Assembly: GCF_026340975.1 (NCBI RefSeq)
Contig: NZ_JAPEOS010000002.1
Coordinates: 886,501 to 950,500, forward strand
DNA from: Streptomyces sp. NBC_01214
GTDB taxonomy: Bacteria > Actinomycetota > Actinomycetes > Streptomycetales > Streptomycetaceae
DNA length: 64,000 nucleotides
Direction of reading: 5' to 3'
Of the stretch, positions 53,407-60,911 are shown in pieces (the first letter of the stretch is position 1; the number at the start of each line of letters is the position of its first letter). A model generated the notes under the pieces. It saw only the letters and a list, made by a program, of their open reading frames with translations. It was not told the origin of the DNA and ran no database searches. The position numbers and the translations under genes were made by a program.

Positions 53407-54372
53407 TCACACAATCACACGCAGTGCCCGGCGTACGCCTGTGAACCGAACGCTGGTCCGCAGTCCGAGGTGATCGCCGTCCATCTGAAAGGGAAGCGGA
53501 ACCTTCGAATGCAAGGTGAAGTCGGTCAGATCGTGCAGAGACACCGCGTGCTTGCCGTGCGGACCCCGCTCAGGAGTGGAGGTCAGGAGCTGTGTCGCGT
53601 ACCGCGCGACCGCTGGAGTTGACAAACGGTTCAGTGCCAATACGTCAAGCGCAGTATCGAACGAGGCTTCGGGGGAGGCGTAAAGCGGACGATTCCCCAG
53701 ATACGTCCACGGTGACGTATTGCACACTATCGACAGCACCAGATCGGTCACCGGGTCCGCGCCGGGGCGCTCCAGCGTGACCGTGCCGTGGCGCCGGTTC
53801 GGCTCCTCCCAGAACTGGCGCATCAGCTGTCGCACGTACAGGGCGTGCGTCGAACGCTTGCCGCGCTCGCGCTGCTGCTCCACCCGACCCACCACGCCCG
53901 CGTCGAAGCCGAAGCCCGCGCAGAAGGTGAACCAGCGGGCCGGAACCGACTCGTCCTCCGTGCCCGGAGTGCCGGCCGCCAGGCCCAGACCCACCGTCCG
54001 CTCGCGCTGCTCCCGCAGCGCGTCCAGCAGTGCGCCGGTCGCCTCGACCGCGTCGTTGGGCAGTCCCAGGGCGCGCGCGAACACATTGGTGGAGCCGCCG
54101 GGAACCACCGCCAGCCGCGGCAGCCGCTCCGGATCGGGCCCGTTGTGCAGGAGTCCGTTGACCACCTCGTTGACCGTGCCGTCGCCACCGAGGGCGACGA
54201 CGAGGTCGAGCCCCTCGTGCGCGGCCTTGCGCCCCAGGTCCCGGGCGTGCCCGCGGTACTCGGTGGTGACCGCCTCCAGCTTCATCTCGCTGGCCAGGGC
54301 ATGGGTCAGGACGTCGCGCGTGCGCGCACTGGTGGTCGTCGCTGCTGGGTTGGCCACGAGAAGTGCACGCAT
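53407..54372 (-). CDS. Diacylglycerol/lipid kinase family protein
   Basis: This 321-residue protein has the DAGK catalytic motif LVVALGGDGTVNEVVNG near residue 65, and the PGGSTNVFARALG segment near 98 that contacts nucleotide. Family members phosphorylate diacylglycerol, sphingosine-like or other lipid alcohols at the membrane; the substrate is unknown here. The ATG at 54372 starts MRALLVANP, the usual start of the fold. It lies upstream of wblE on the same strand with 324 bases between. Confidence 0.88.
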   Translation of the reverse strand: MRALLVANPAATTTSARTRDVLTHALASEMKLEAVTTEYRGHARDLGRKAAHEGLDLVVALGGDGTVNEVVNGLLHNGPDPERLPRLAVVPGGSTNVFARALGLPNDAVEATGALLDALREQRERTVGLGLAAGTPGTEDESVPARWFTFCAGFGFDAGVVGRVEQQRERGKRSTHALYVRQLMRQFWEEPNRRHGTVTLERPGADPVTDLVLSIVCNTSPWTYLGNRPLYASPEASFDTALDVLALNRLSTPAVARYATQLLTSTPERGPHGKHAVSLHDLTDFTLHSKVPLPFQMDGDHLGLRTSVRFTGVRRALRVIV

Positions 54373-54456
54373 GAGCGCCAGACTACCCACCCCTTCGGAC
54401 GCCGACCCTACTGCCCGTCCCCTCCGGGGTCCGGGACGCGCCGTTACCCTGCTGGA

Positions 54457-54906
54457 GTGAGTAAGAAGCAGCCCGCGAACGCACCCGCCCCCGCCGCCGT
54501 CCCGACCGCCGCGCTGCCCGGCCGGCTGACCGCGGCCGCCGCGCTCACCGCCCTGGAGGGCCTGGCGCTGGCCGGCCTCGGGCTCTACATGCTGTTCGTG
54601 GGGATCGCCGGTGACCCCGATTCCCCGCAGCAGGCCGAGACGGGCGGGATCACCCTGCTCGCGCTCGCCGCGCTGCCGCTGGTCGCGGCCCGCGGGCTGC
54701 GCCTGGGCCGCCGCTGGAGCCGCGGCCCGGCCCTGATCACCCAGCTGATGGCGCTGCCGGTGGCCTGGACCCTCTACAGCACCGGCGGCGCCATGATCGC
54801 CGCCGCCGTGGCGCTGGCCGCGGCCGCGGTGGCCGTCGTCGCCCTCCTGGTGAATCCGACGGCGACCGAGGCCCTGGGTATCGGGCCCGGGGAACAGGCC
54901 CGATAA
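54457..54906 (+). CDS. Four-helix integral membrane protein of unknown function
   Basis: This 149-residue protein has about four membrane helices after an Ala/Pro-rich N-terminus. Helices are near residues 24-45, 63-80, 92-107 and 110-133, and a basic loop RGLRLGRRWSRG sits between helices two and three. No known motif is present. A TACCCT -10 candidate lies seven bases before the GTG at 54457, so the mRNA is probably leaderless. It is divergent from the lipid kinase gene and convergent with sigH. Confidence 0.75.
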   Translation: MSKKQPANAPAPAAVPTAALPGRLTAAAALTALEGLALAGLGLYMLFVGIAGDPDSPQQAETGGITLLALAALPLVAARGLRLGRRWSRGPALITQLMALPVAWTLYSTGGAMIAAAVALAAAAVAVVALLVNPTATEALGIGPGEQAR

Positions 54907-54929
54907 CCGGTCGTCCGGTTCTTCCTCGC

Positions 54930-55820
54930 CTACTCCTCGACGAGGAGCTTCTCGCGGAGCTGGGCCAGGGTGCGGGCCAGCAGTCGGGAGACGTGCATCT
55001 GGGAGATGCCGACCTCCTGGGCGATCTGTGACTGGGTCATGTTGCCGAAGAAGCGAAGCAGCAGGATCCGCTTCTCCCGCGGCGGCAGCCCCTCCAGCAG
55101 CGGCTTGAGGGACTCGCGGTACTCGACGCCCTCCAGGGCCTCGTCCTCCGCGCCCAGGGTGTCCGCGACCGCCGGCGACTCGTCGTCGGTGTCCGGGACG
55201 TCGAGGGAGAGCGTGCTGTAGGCATTGGCCGATTCCAGCCCCTCCAGCACCTCCTCCTCGGAGATCCCCAGCCGCTCGGCCAGTTCGTGCACCGTCGGGG
55301 AGCGGCCGTGCTGCTGTGACAGTTCGGCCGTGGCCGTCGTCAGCGAGAGGCGCAGCTCCTGCAGACGGCGCGGTACCCGCACCGCCCAGCCCTTGTCACG
55401 GAAGTGGCGCTTGATCTCGCCGACCACCGTGGGCGTCGCGTACGTGGAGAACTCGACCCCGCGGTCCGGGTCGAACCGGTCCACCGACTTGATGAGGCCG
55501 ATCGTCGCGACCTGGGTCAGGTCGTCGAGCGGCTCACCGCGGTTGCGGAAGCGCCGCGCCAGGTGTTCCACCAGCGGCAGGTGCATCCGTACCAGCCGGT
55601 TGCGCAGCTCGGCCTTCTCCACCGACCCGTCGGGCAGCGCCCGCAGCTCGATGAACAGGGCCCGCGCGCCGCTGCGGTCGCGCGGATCCGGCAGCGCCGG
55701 GGTCACCGGGAACGCCGGCACCGGCACCGCCGAGGGAACCACCGGGGCCGGGGCCTCGGCCCCGGCTCCCGTCCCGTTCGGCTGGGATGGTTGTGGTTGT
55801 TCCTGCTGGTTCTCGCTCAT
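54930..55820 (-). CDS. sigH: SigB/SigF-type stress sigma factor SigH
   Basis: This 296-residue protein has a Pro/Ala-rich N-terminus of about 45 residues. Sigma-70 group 3 regions 2 (DDLTQVATIGLIKSVDRFDP), 3 (VHELAERLGISEEEV) and 4 (MTQSQIAQEVGISQMHVSRLL) follow. It is the SigB-like class used in osmotic and developmental stress. The position next to wblE and an RsbW-like gene identifies SigH. The same frame stays open upstream to 56474 through the anti-sigma gene, which agrees with the larger SigH products reported in Streptomyces coelicolor. The ATG at 55820 gives the short form. Confidence 0.9.
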   Translation of the reverse strand: MSENQQEQPQPSQPNGTGAGAEAPAPVVPSAVPVPAFPVTPALPDPRDRSGARALFIELRALPDGSVEKAELRNRLVRMHLPLVEHLARRFRNRGEPLDDLTQVATIGLIKSVDRFDPDRGVEFSTYATPTVVGEIKRHFRDKGWAVRVPRRLQELRLSLTTATAELSQQHGRSPTVHELAERLGISEEEVLEGLESANAYSTLSLDVPDTDDESPAVADTLGAEDEALEGVEYRESLKPLLEGLPPREKRILLLRFFGNMTQSQIAQEVGISQMHVSRLLARTLAQLREKLLVEE

Positions 55821-55975
55821 AGGGCCCGCCCGTCGCTCCGCCGAGTCCAAAAAGCCGTCTTCCGCATCCGCGTCAGCCGGGTGCGGCCGGGCGTGCTGCT
55901 GCTCCGGGATGCCGCCGTCGACCTCGTGTCGTACCCGGGGCCGATCCCCGCCCCGCACCGGGACCTCCCCGCCGC

Positions 55976-56389
55976 TCACGCCGGGCCTGGTCCCGCGCCG
56001 CGCTGTTTGTAGAGGCTGATGCTCACCGTCCGGTTCTCCTCGACCGTGGCCTCGACCTTGCCGGCCAGCGCCGACAGGACCGTCCACGCGAACGTGTCGC
56101 GCTCCGGTGCGCGCCCGTCGGTGGTCGGCGCCGAGACGGTCACTTCCAGCGAATCGTCGATCAGCCGGAACACGCAACTGAGGACGGAGCCCGGCACGGC
56201 CTGCTGGAGCAGGATCGCGCAGGCCTCGTCCACCGCGATGCGGAGGTCCTCGATCTCGTCGAGGGTGAAGTCCAAACGTGCCGCGAGGCCGGCCGTGGCC
56301 GTCCGCAGCACCGACAGGTAGGCACCCGCAGCGGGCAGCCGGACTTCCACGAAGTCCTGAGTCCCGGGCTCGCCTGCGATCTGGGACAC
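55976..56389 (-). CDS. RsbW-like anti-sigma factor of SigH
   Basis: This 137-residue protein has the GHKL-type fold of RsbW/SpoIIAB anti-sigma factors, with DEIEDLRIAVDEACAILLQQA near residue 60 as the N-box region. The usual N-box asparagine is replaced (DEACAILL), and the later glycine box is weak, so kinase activity may be lost. It lies directly upstream of sigH and corresponds to ushX/prsH. The GTG at 56389 has GGAGG five bases upstream; a GTG at 56395 overlaps that site. The sigH frame runs through this gene in another phase. Confidence 0.85.
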   Translation of the reverse strand: MSQIAGEPGTQDFVEVRLPAAGAYLSVLRTATAGLAARLDFTLDEIEDLRIAVDEACAILLQQAVPGSVLSCVFRLIDDSLEVTVSAPTTDGRAPERDTFAWTVLSALAGKVEATVEENRTVSISLYKQRGAGPGPA

Positions 56390-56579
56390 CCTCACCTCCA
56401 AGGTGGTACGAGCTCTGTTCGCCGGTGACGCTATCGCGATCCGGGCGATCGTGTCGCGGCACCCCTCTAGGCACCCGCGCACCCCGCCTGCGAGCCAGTG
56501 ACTGATGGTAAGCCCATGGGTACGCACAGTGGCTAGGGGTCTGCGGGGCCCAAATCAGGGGAACCGGCGGAGGGTTGAA

Positions 56580-56603
56580 CTACCCCGCTTCAGACGATCG
56601 AAC
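56580..56603 (-). promoter_or_regulatory. Candidate SigB/SigH-type promoter for the anti-sigma-sigH unit
   Basis: On the minus strand GTTC and GGGTAG are separated by 14 bases, close to the SigB/SigH consensus GTTT-N14-GGGTAT. It overlaps the 3' end of the UBP zinc-finger gene and points to the anti-sigma gene 190 bases downstream. Confidence 0.5.
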
Positions 56604-56850
56604 CGTCGACAAAACACCAACGCCAGGTCTCACCCGGTTCGAAGCTCCGCATCACCGGGTGGCCGGTCTCCTGGTGGTGTGCGGTGGCGTGCCGGTGGGG
56701 CGAGGAATCACAGCAGGCCACGTACCCGCACGACAGGCACATCCGCAGTTGCACGGGGTGGCTGCCGAGGGCCAGGCATTCGGGGCAGGTGTGGTGGGAG
56801 GGCACCGGTTCGGGACGCGGCAGGTCGGCAACGTGGGTGCACTCGCTCAT
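56590..56850 (-). CDS. UBP-type zinc finger protein
   Basis: This 86-residue protein is a single UBP zinc finger, known from eukaryotic deubiquitinases. The metal ligands are visible as CTH at the N-terminus, CPEC, CLSCGYVACCDSS, and the HRHATAHHQETGHPV histidines. Bacterial members are small stand-alone proteins whose role is unknown; there is no ubiquitin system here. AAGGAGAAT precedes the ATG. It is divergent from a Na+/H+ antiporter gene, an association I recall from other actinobacteria. Confidence 0.88.
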   Translation of the reverse strand: MSECTHVADLPRPEPVPSHHTCPECLALGSHPVQLRMCLSCGYVACCDSSPHRHATAHHQETGHPVMRSFEPGETWRWCFVDGSIV

Positions 56851-57062
56851 CGCATTCTCCTTGTACCGGAACCCCGGCCTTCAGTCTTGGGGCGAACCGC
56901 GCGCACGGGCCGGAGCTGCGATGCAGCGGAGTGTCGATGCGTCACGCTTTGACCGGAGCTTGATCTCGTACAGAATACGTTCCCGCCGTGCGAGTCATGG
57001 GGATCTCCTCGGCCAAGCCCGCGCGTTCGGGGCGAGCGGCCGACGATTGAGGTGGATCTTCG

Positions 57063-58643
57063 ATGGAGGTATTGCCGCTGGTGGCGCTGGTCGCCGGCAG
57101 TGCGGCCGTCGCGGGGCTGGCGCGCCGCACCCCGGTGCCCGCGCCGCTGCTGCTGGTCGCCGCCGGTCTGCTGGCCGCCTACGTCCCGGGGGTGCCCGCC
57201 TACGCCCTCGACCCGCACATCGTGCTGCCGTTGCTGCTCCCGCCGCTGCTGTACACGGCCGCCGTGGACAGCTCGTACCTGGACCTGCGCGCGAACGTCC
57301 GGCCGATCGCCATGCTGTCGGTGGGCTACGTGCTCTTCGCGACGGTGGCCGTCGGGTACGCGACGTACCTGCTGGTGCCGGGGCTCTCCCTGCCGGTGGC
57401 GCTGGTGCTCGGCGCGGTGATCGCCCCGCCGGACGCCGTCGCCGCCACCGCCATCGCCCGCAAGCTGCGGCTGCCGAACCGCATCACGACCATCCTGCAG
57501 GGCGAGTCCCTGGTCAACGACGCCACCGCGATCACCGCGTACAAGGTGGCGCTGGCCGCGGCCGTGGGGGTGAGCGCCGGCTGGGCGGGCGGCATCGCGG
57601 AGTTCCTGCTGGCCTCGGTCGGCGGGATCGGCGTCGGCCTGCTGCTGATGGTGCCGATCCACCACCTGCGCACGCGGCTGAAGGAGCCGCTGCTCCAGAA
57701 CACCCTGTCGTTGCTGATCCCCTTCGTGGCGTACGCGGCCGCCGAGCGGGTGCACGCCTCCGGGGTGCTCGCGGTGGTCGTGGTCGCGCTGTACCTCGGA
57801 CACCGCAACTGGCAGGTCGACTTCGCCACCCGGCTCCAGGAGGAGGCGGTGTGGAAGGTGGTCGCCTTCGTGCTGGAGTCGGTGGTCTTCGCGCTGATCG
57901 GGCTCCAGCTGCCGGTGGTCCTCACGGGGCTGGGGGAGTACGACGGCCTGCACGCGGCCACCTACGCGACCGCCGTGTTCCTCGCGGTGGTGGTGGCCCG
58001 GTTCCTGTGGGTGTTCCCGGCGACCTTCGTGCCCCGCTGGCTGTCGCCGCGGATCCGGGACCGGGAGACGGAGACCGACTGGAAGGCCCCGGTGATCGTG
58101 GGATGGGCCGGGATGCGGGGCGTGGTCTCGCTGGCCATCGCCTTCTCCGTGCCGGTGGACGTGCCGCACCGGAACCTGATCCTCTTCCTGACCTTCACCA
58201 CCGTCATCGGGACGCTGGTGGTGCAGGGGCTGACGCTGCCGCCGCTGATCCGGGCGCTGAAGCTGCCGCCGAAGGACGTGCAGGCCGAGACCCTCGCGGA
58301 GGCGCAGGCGCAGAGCGAGGCCTCGCGGGCGGCCGAGGAGCGGCTGGCGGAGCTGCTGGAGGAACCGGAGAACAGCACGCTGCCACCGCCGCTGGCGGAC
58401 CGGCTGCGGACGGTGATGGAGCGCCGGCGCAACGCGGTGTGGGAGCGGCTGGGCGAGGTCAACCCGGAGACGGGGGAGTCGGCGGACGACGTCTACCGGC
58501 GGCTCGCGCGGGAGATGATCGGGGCCGAACGGGAGGTCTTCGTGACGCTGCGGGACGACCGGCGGATCGACGACGAGATGCTGCGGGCGCTCCTGCGCAG
58601 GCTGGACCTGGAGGAGGCCGCGGCCTACCGCGAGGAGAGCTGA
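57063..58643 (+). CDS. CPA1 family Na+/H+ antiporter
   Basis: This 526-residue protein has about twelve membrane helices in its first 410 residues. The antiporter signature APPDAVAATAIARKLRLP comes near residue 121, and GESLVNDATAIT, with the ion-binding ND pair, near 147. A charged C-terminal domain of about 110 residues, rich in Glu, Arg and Ala, is probably coiled and regulatory. The ATG follows a weak GGTGGATCTTCG. It is divergent from the UBP zinc-finger gene. A short inverted-repeat element follows the stop. Confidence 0.9.
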   Translation: MEVLPLVALVAGSAAVAGLARRTPVPAPLLLVAAGLLAAYVPGVPAYALDPHIVLPLLLPPLLYTAAVDSSYLDLRANVRPIAMLSVGYVLFATVAVGYATYLLVPGLSLPVALVLGAVIAPPDAVAATAIARKLRLPNRITTILQGESLVNDATAITAYKVALAAAVGVSAGWAGGIAEFLLASVGGIGVGLLLMVPIHHLRTRLKEPLLQNTLSLLIPFVAYAAAERVHASGVLAVVVVALYLGHRNWQVDFATRLQEEAVWKVVAFVLESVVFALIGLQLPVVLTGLGEYDGLHAATYATAVFLAVVVARFLWVFPATFVPRWLSPRIRDRETETDWKAPVIVGWAGMRGVVSLAIAFSVPVDVPHRNLILFLTFTTVIGTLVVQGLTLPPLIRALKLPPKDVQAETLAEAQAQSEASRAAEERLAELLEEPENSTLPPPLADRLRTVMERRRNAVWERLGEVNPETGESADDVYRRLAREMIGAEREVFVTLRDDRRIDDEMLRALLRRLDLEEAAAYREES

Positions 58644-58653
58644 GCGCGGCTCG

Positions 58654-58780
58654 GGGGGTGTCTTGTCGGTCAGGCCGCATCAGGGGCGGGGTCTGGTGCC
58701 GCGTTTCGCGAGGCGGACGAAGGAGGCGAGGCGCGGTACCAGGGCCAGCGAGCACCCGGCATGATCGGCAAGACGCCCCC
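58654..58780. mobile_element. MITE-like element with terminal inverted repeats
   Basis: The ends GGGGGTGTCTTGTCGGTCA (58654-58672) and the complement of 58762-58780 match at 16 of 19 positions. The 127-bp element is non-coding, with an internal imperfect repeat near 58676-58703. Its right end touches the stop codon of the next gene. I see no clear target duplication. Confidence 0.6.
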
Positions 58781-59688
58781 TACGGCCGGCCCGTGACGAC
58801 GGCGGCGAGGACCGTGCCGCGCGGGAAGGCGCCGGCGGCGGTGAGCTCGGTCAGGGCCCAGAGCAACTTGGCCACGTAGATCCGCTCCACCGGGAGACCG
58901 TGGCGGGACCCGAAGTCGGCGGCGAAGGCCTCCAGCTCGGCCGGGACCCGGGCGTAGCCGCCGTGGTGGAAGTCCTCGGCCAGGGTCCACGCACCGGCCG
59001 GCCCCCCGAAGGCGGCGGCCTGGAGGGAACGTATCTCCGCGGTCAGGAAACCGCCCGCCAGGACCGGAACCCCGAGCGCCCGCTGCCCGGGGGCCAGCCC
59101 GGCCGCGAGGCCCGCCAGCGTCCCGCCGGTACCGCAGGCCACCGCCACCACATCCGCGGCACCGCGCAGTTCACGGCCGAGCTCGGCGCAGCCGTGCAGG
59201 GCGAGGGCGTTGCTGCCGCCCTCGGGGACCACGTACGCGCCGCCCGCGCCCGCCGCGTCCACCAGCCGGGCCAGCTCGTGCGGCTCGGCCTTGCGCCGGT
59301 ACTCCGACCGGGACACGAAGTGCAGCCGCATCCCGTCGGCGGCGCACCGGGCGAGCGAGTCGTTCAGGGGGCGCCCGGCCAGCTCGTCCCCGCGCACGAT
59401 GCCGACCGTCCGCAGCCCGAGCAGCCGCCCGGCGGCCGCGGTGGCCCGCAGGTGGTTGGAGTACGCCCCGCCGAAGGTGACGAGGCCGTCGTGGCCGCCG
59501 TCCACGGCCGCGCGCAGGTTGGGCGCGAGTTTGCGCCACTTGTTGCCGGGCAGCTCGGGATGCACGAGGTCGTCGCGCTTGAGCAGCAGCCGTACGCCGT
59601 GCCGCTCGAACCCGTCGTCGCGGATCTCCGTCAACGGCGACGGCGGTCGCGGCCGCAGGAGGGCGTCAACGTTCGGGGGGCGGTTCAC
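58780..59688 (-). CDS. PLP-dependent ACC deaminase / D-cysteine desulfhydrase family protein
   Basis: This 302-residue protein is a fold-type II PLP enzyme. The Schiff-base lysine is in ELPGNKWRKL near residue 50. The TFGGAYSNHLRATA segment follows, and the phosphate-binding loop ACGTGGTLAG is near 185. The family contains 1-aminocyclopropane-1-carboxylate deaminase and D-cysteine desulfhydrase, which cannot be separated safely by eye. The GTG at 59688 has a poor ribosome-binding site. Its stop codon borders the inverted-repeat element. Confidence 0.85.
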   Translation of the reverse strand: MNRPPNVDALLRPRPPSPLTEIRDDGFERHGVRLLLKRDDLVHPELPGNKWRKLAPNLRAAVDGGHDGLVTFGGAYSNHLRATAAAGRLLGLRTVGIVRGDELAGRPLNDSLARCAADGMRLHFVSRSEYRRKAEPHELARLVDAAGAGGAYVVPEGGSNALALHGCAELGRELRGAADVVAVACGTGGTLAGLAAGLAPGQRALGVPVLAGGFLTAEIRSLQAAAFGGPAGAWTLAEDFHHGGYARVPAELEAFAADFGSRHGLPVERIYVAKLLWALTELTAAGAFPRGTVLAAVVTGRP

Positions 59689-59717
59689 CCGTCCATTGTG
59701 GGCCGCTCCGGCCCCCG

Positions 59718-60164
59718 ATGCCGCGTACCGGGGCCGGAGCGAGCGACCTCGGCCCCGGCAGCGCGGGTGACGCGCGCGTGATCGGTGACCACGCGCCGGA
59801 ACGGGCGGTCGTGGCCGCGTCGGCTGTGGTCACCGGCGGAGGCATGGACTTCTCGGACTCCCTGCCCGGGACGGCCGTGCGTGAGGTCAAGGAGGAGACC
59901 GGGCTGGACGTGGAGATCACGGGACTGGTCGGCACGTACTCGGACCCCCGGCACATCAGCGAGTACAGCGACGGCGAGGTCCGCCGCCAGTTCAACGTCT
60001 GTTTTACGGCGCGGGTCACAGGCGGCACGGTGGCCACGTCGGACGAGAGCACGGAAATCCGTTTCGTGGCCCCGTCCGACCTCGGCGCGCTGCCGATGCA
60101 CCACACCCAGCGCCTGCGGATCCAGCACTACGTCGAGCGGCGCCCGACCCCGTACCTCGGCTGA
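59718..60164 (+). pseudogene. N-terminally truncated NUDIX hydrolase
   Basis: The frame encodes 148 residues. From about residue 39 it matches a NUDIX protein well: GGGMDFSDSLPGTAVREVKEETGL, then EYSDGEVRRQFNVCF and a C-terminal MHHTQRLRIQHYVE. The first strand and nucleotide-side region normally found before the box are missing. They are replaced by unrelated Ala/Gly-rich residues read from the intergenic space. The first glutamate of the box is Asp. The most likely reading is a gene that lost its 5' end. A short functional form from the ATG at 59844 cannot be excluded. Confidence 0.6.
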
Positions 60165-60192
60165 TCCTGTTGGTGTTCGGCAACGGGTGGGC

Positions 60193-60783
60193 TCACTTCA
60201 GGCGCTCGGCGATGCGGTCGCGCATGGAATCCATCGTGAAGCCCCGGGGGTCGACCTTGCCCGGCTGCCATTCGCGGTGGCCGATCACCGAGCGGGCCGT
60301 CCAGCGGTGGTACCGGCAGATGGCAGCCGCGGCGCGGGCTATGGCGTCGAGCTGGACCGTCGGCCAGGGGTCCTCGCCGTCGCCGAGGTTCTCGCACTCG
60401 AAGCCGTAGAAGTGGCGGTTGCCGTCGGTGTCCGTCTCGTTGTCCGGCGGCAGCCGCTTTTCCGCGATCACCGCCGCGAGCACGTCGGAGTCGCCGGCGC
60501 CCGCGTGGTTGGCGCGGCCGTAGCCCACGAGGTGGACGCGGCCGTCCTTGGCGATCACTCCGTGGCAGAGCGGGCCGGGCAGGGCGCTGTAGCCCTGCCG
60601 GCAGAGCTCGACCGTGTACGGGGTGCCGCGGGTGACGGTGTGGTGGATCATCACCCCGTGCACGGGCCCCCACGGGCCCTTGTGGTTGCGGTTGTGGGTG
60701 CGCCAGGCGCCCACTTCGACGACGGTCAGGCCCTCGTTGCGCAGTGCGTTGATGAAACGGTCCGCGGACATGGGTGCGGCCAT
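60193..60783 (-). CDS. N-acetylmuramoyl-L-alanine amidase (Amidase_2/PGRP fold)
   Basis: The 196-residue protein has an Amidase_2 domain that cuts the bond between muramic acid and the stem peptide. Zinc-site pieces are visible: HGVMIHHTVT near residue 43, the RANHAGAGDSD segment near 90, and VIGHREWQPGKVDPRGF near 165. There is no signal peptide and no cell-wall binding domain. Export would need another route, or it acts on recycled muropeptides. AAGGAGGCGGCC precedes the ATG at 60783. Phage endolysins look similar, but no phage genes adjoin it. Confidence 0.87.
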   Translation of the reverse strand: MAAPMSADRFINALRNEGLTVVEVGAWRTHNRNHKGPWGPVHGVMIHHTVTRGTPYTVELCRQGYSALPGPLCHGVIAKDGRVHLVGYGRANHAGAGDSDVLAAVIAEKRLPPDNETDTDGNRHFYGFECENLGDGEDPWPTVQLDAIARAAAAICRYHRWTARSVIGHREWQPGKVDPRGFTMDSMRDRIAERLK

Positions 60784-60911
60784 GGCCGCCTCCTTCGTTG
60801 CGGTGCGCGACGGGCACCCTCTGTGCCCGCCTCGTCACCCTCCGGTTTAGTGGAGGCGACCCTTCCGCGGCTAGTGCATTCGTACGGTGAGCGATCCGAT
60901 CCAGCCAGGGA

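Noticed and set aside
53235..53444. A 69-residue plus-strand frame in the wblE leader
   Set aside because: No ribosome-binding site or recognisable motif. It overlaps the end of the lipid kinase gene and the A-tract region.
60193..60783. Prophage lysis gene
   Set aside because: No holin, tail, capsid or integrase genes adjoin it. The only HK97-fold gene (62985 onward) is an encapsulin with a cNMP-binding insert, not a phage capsid.
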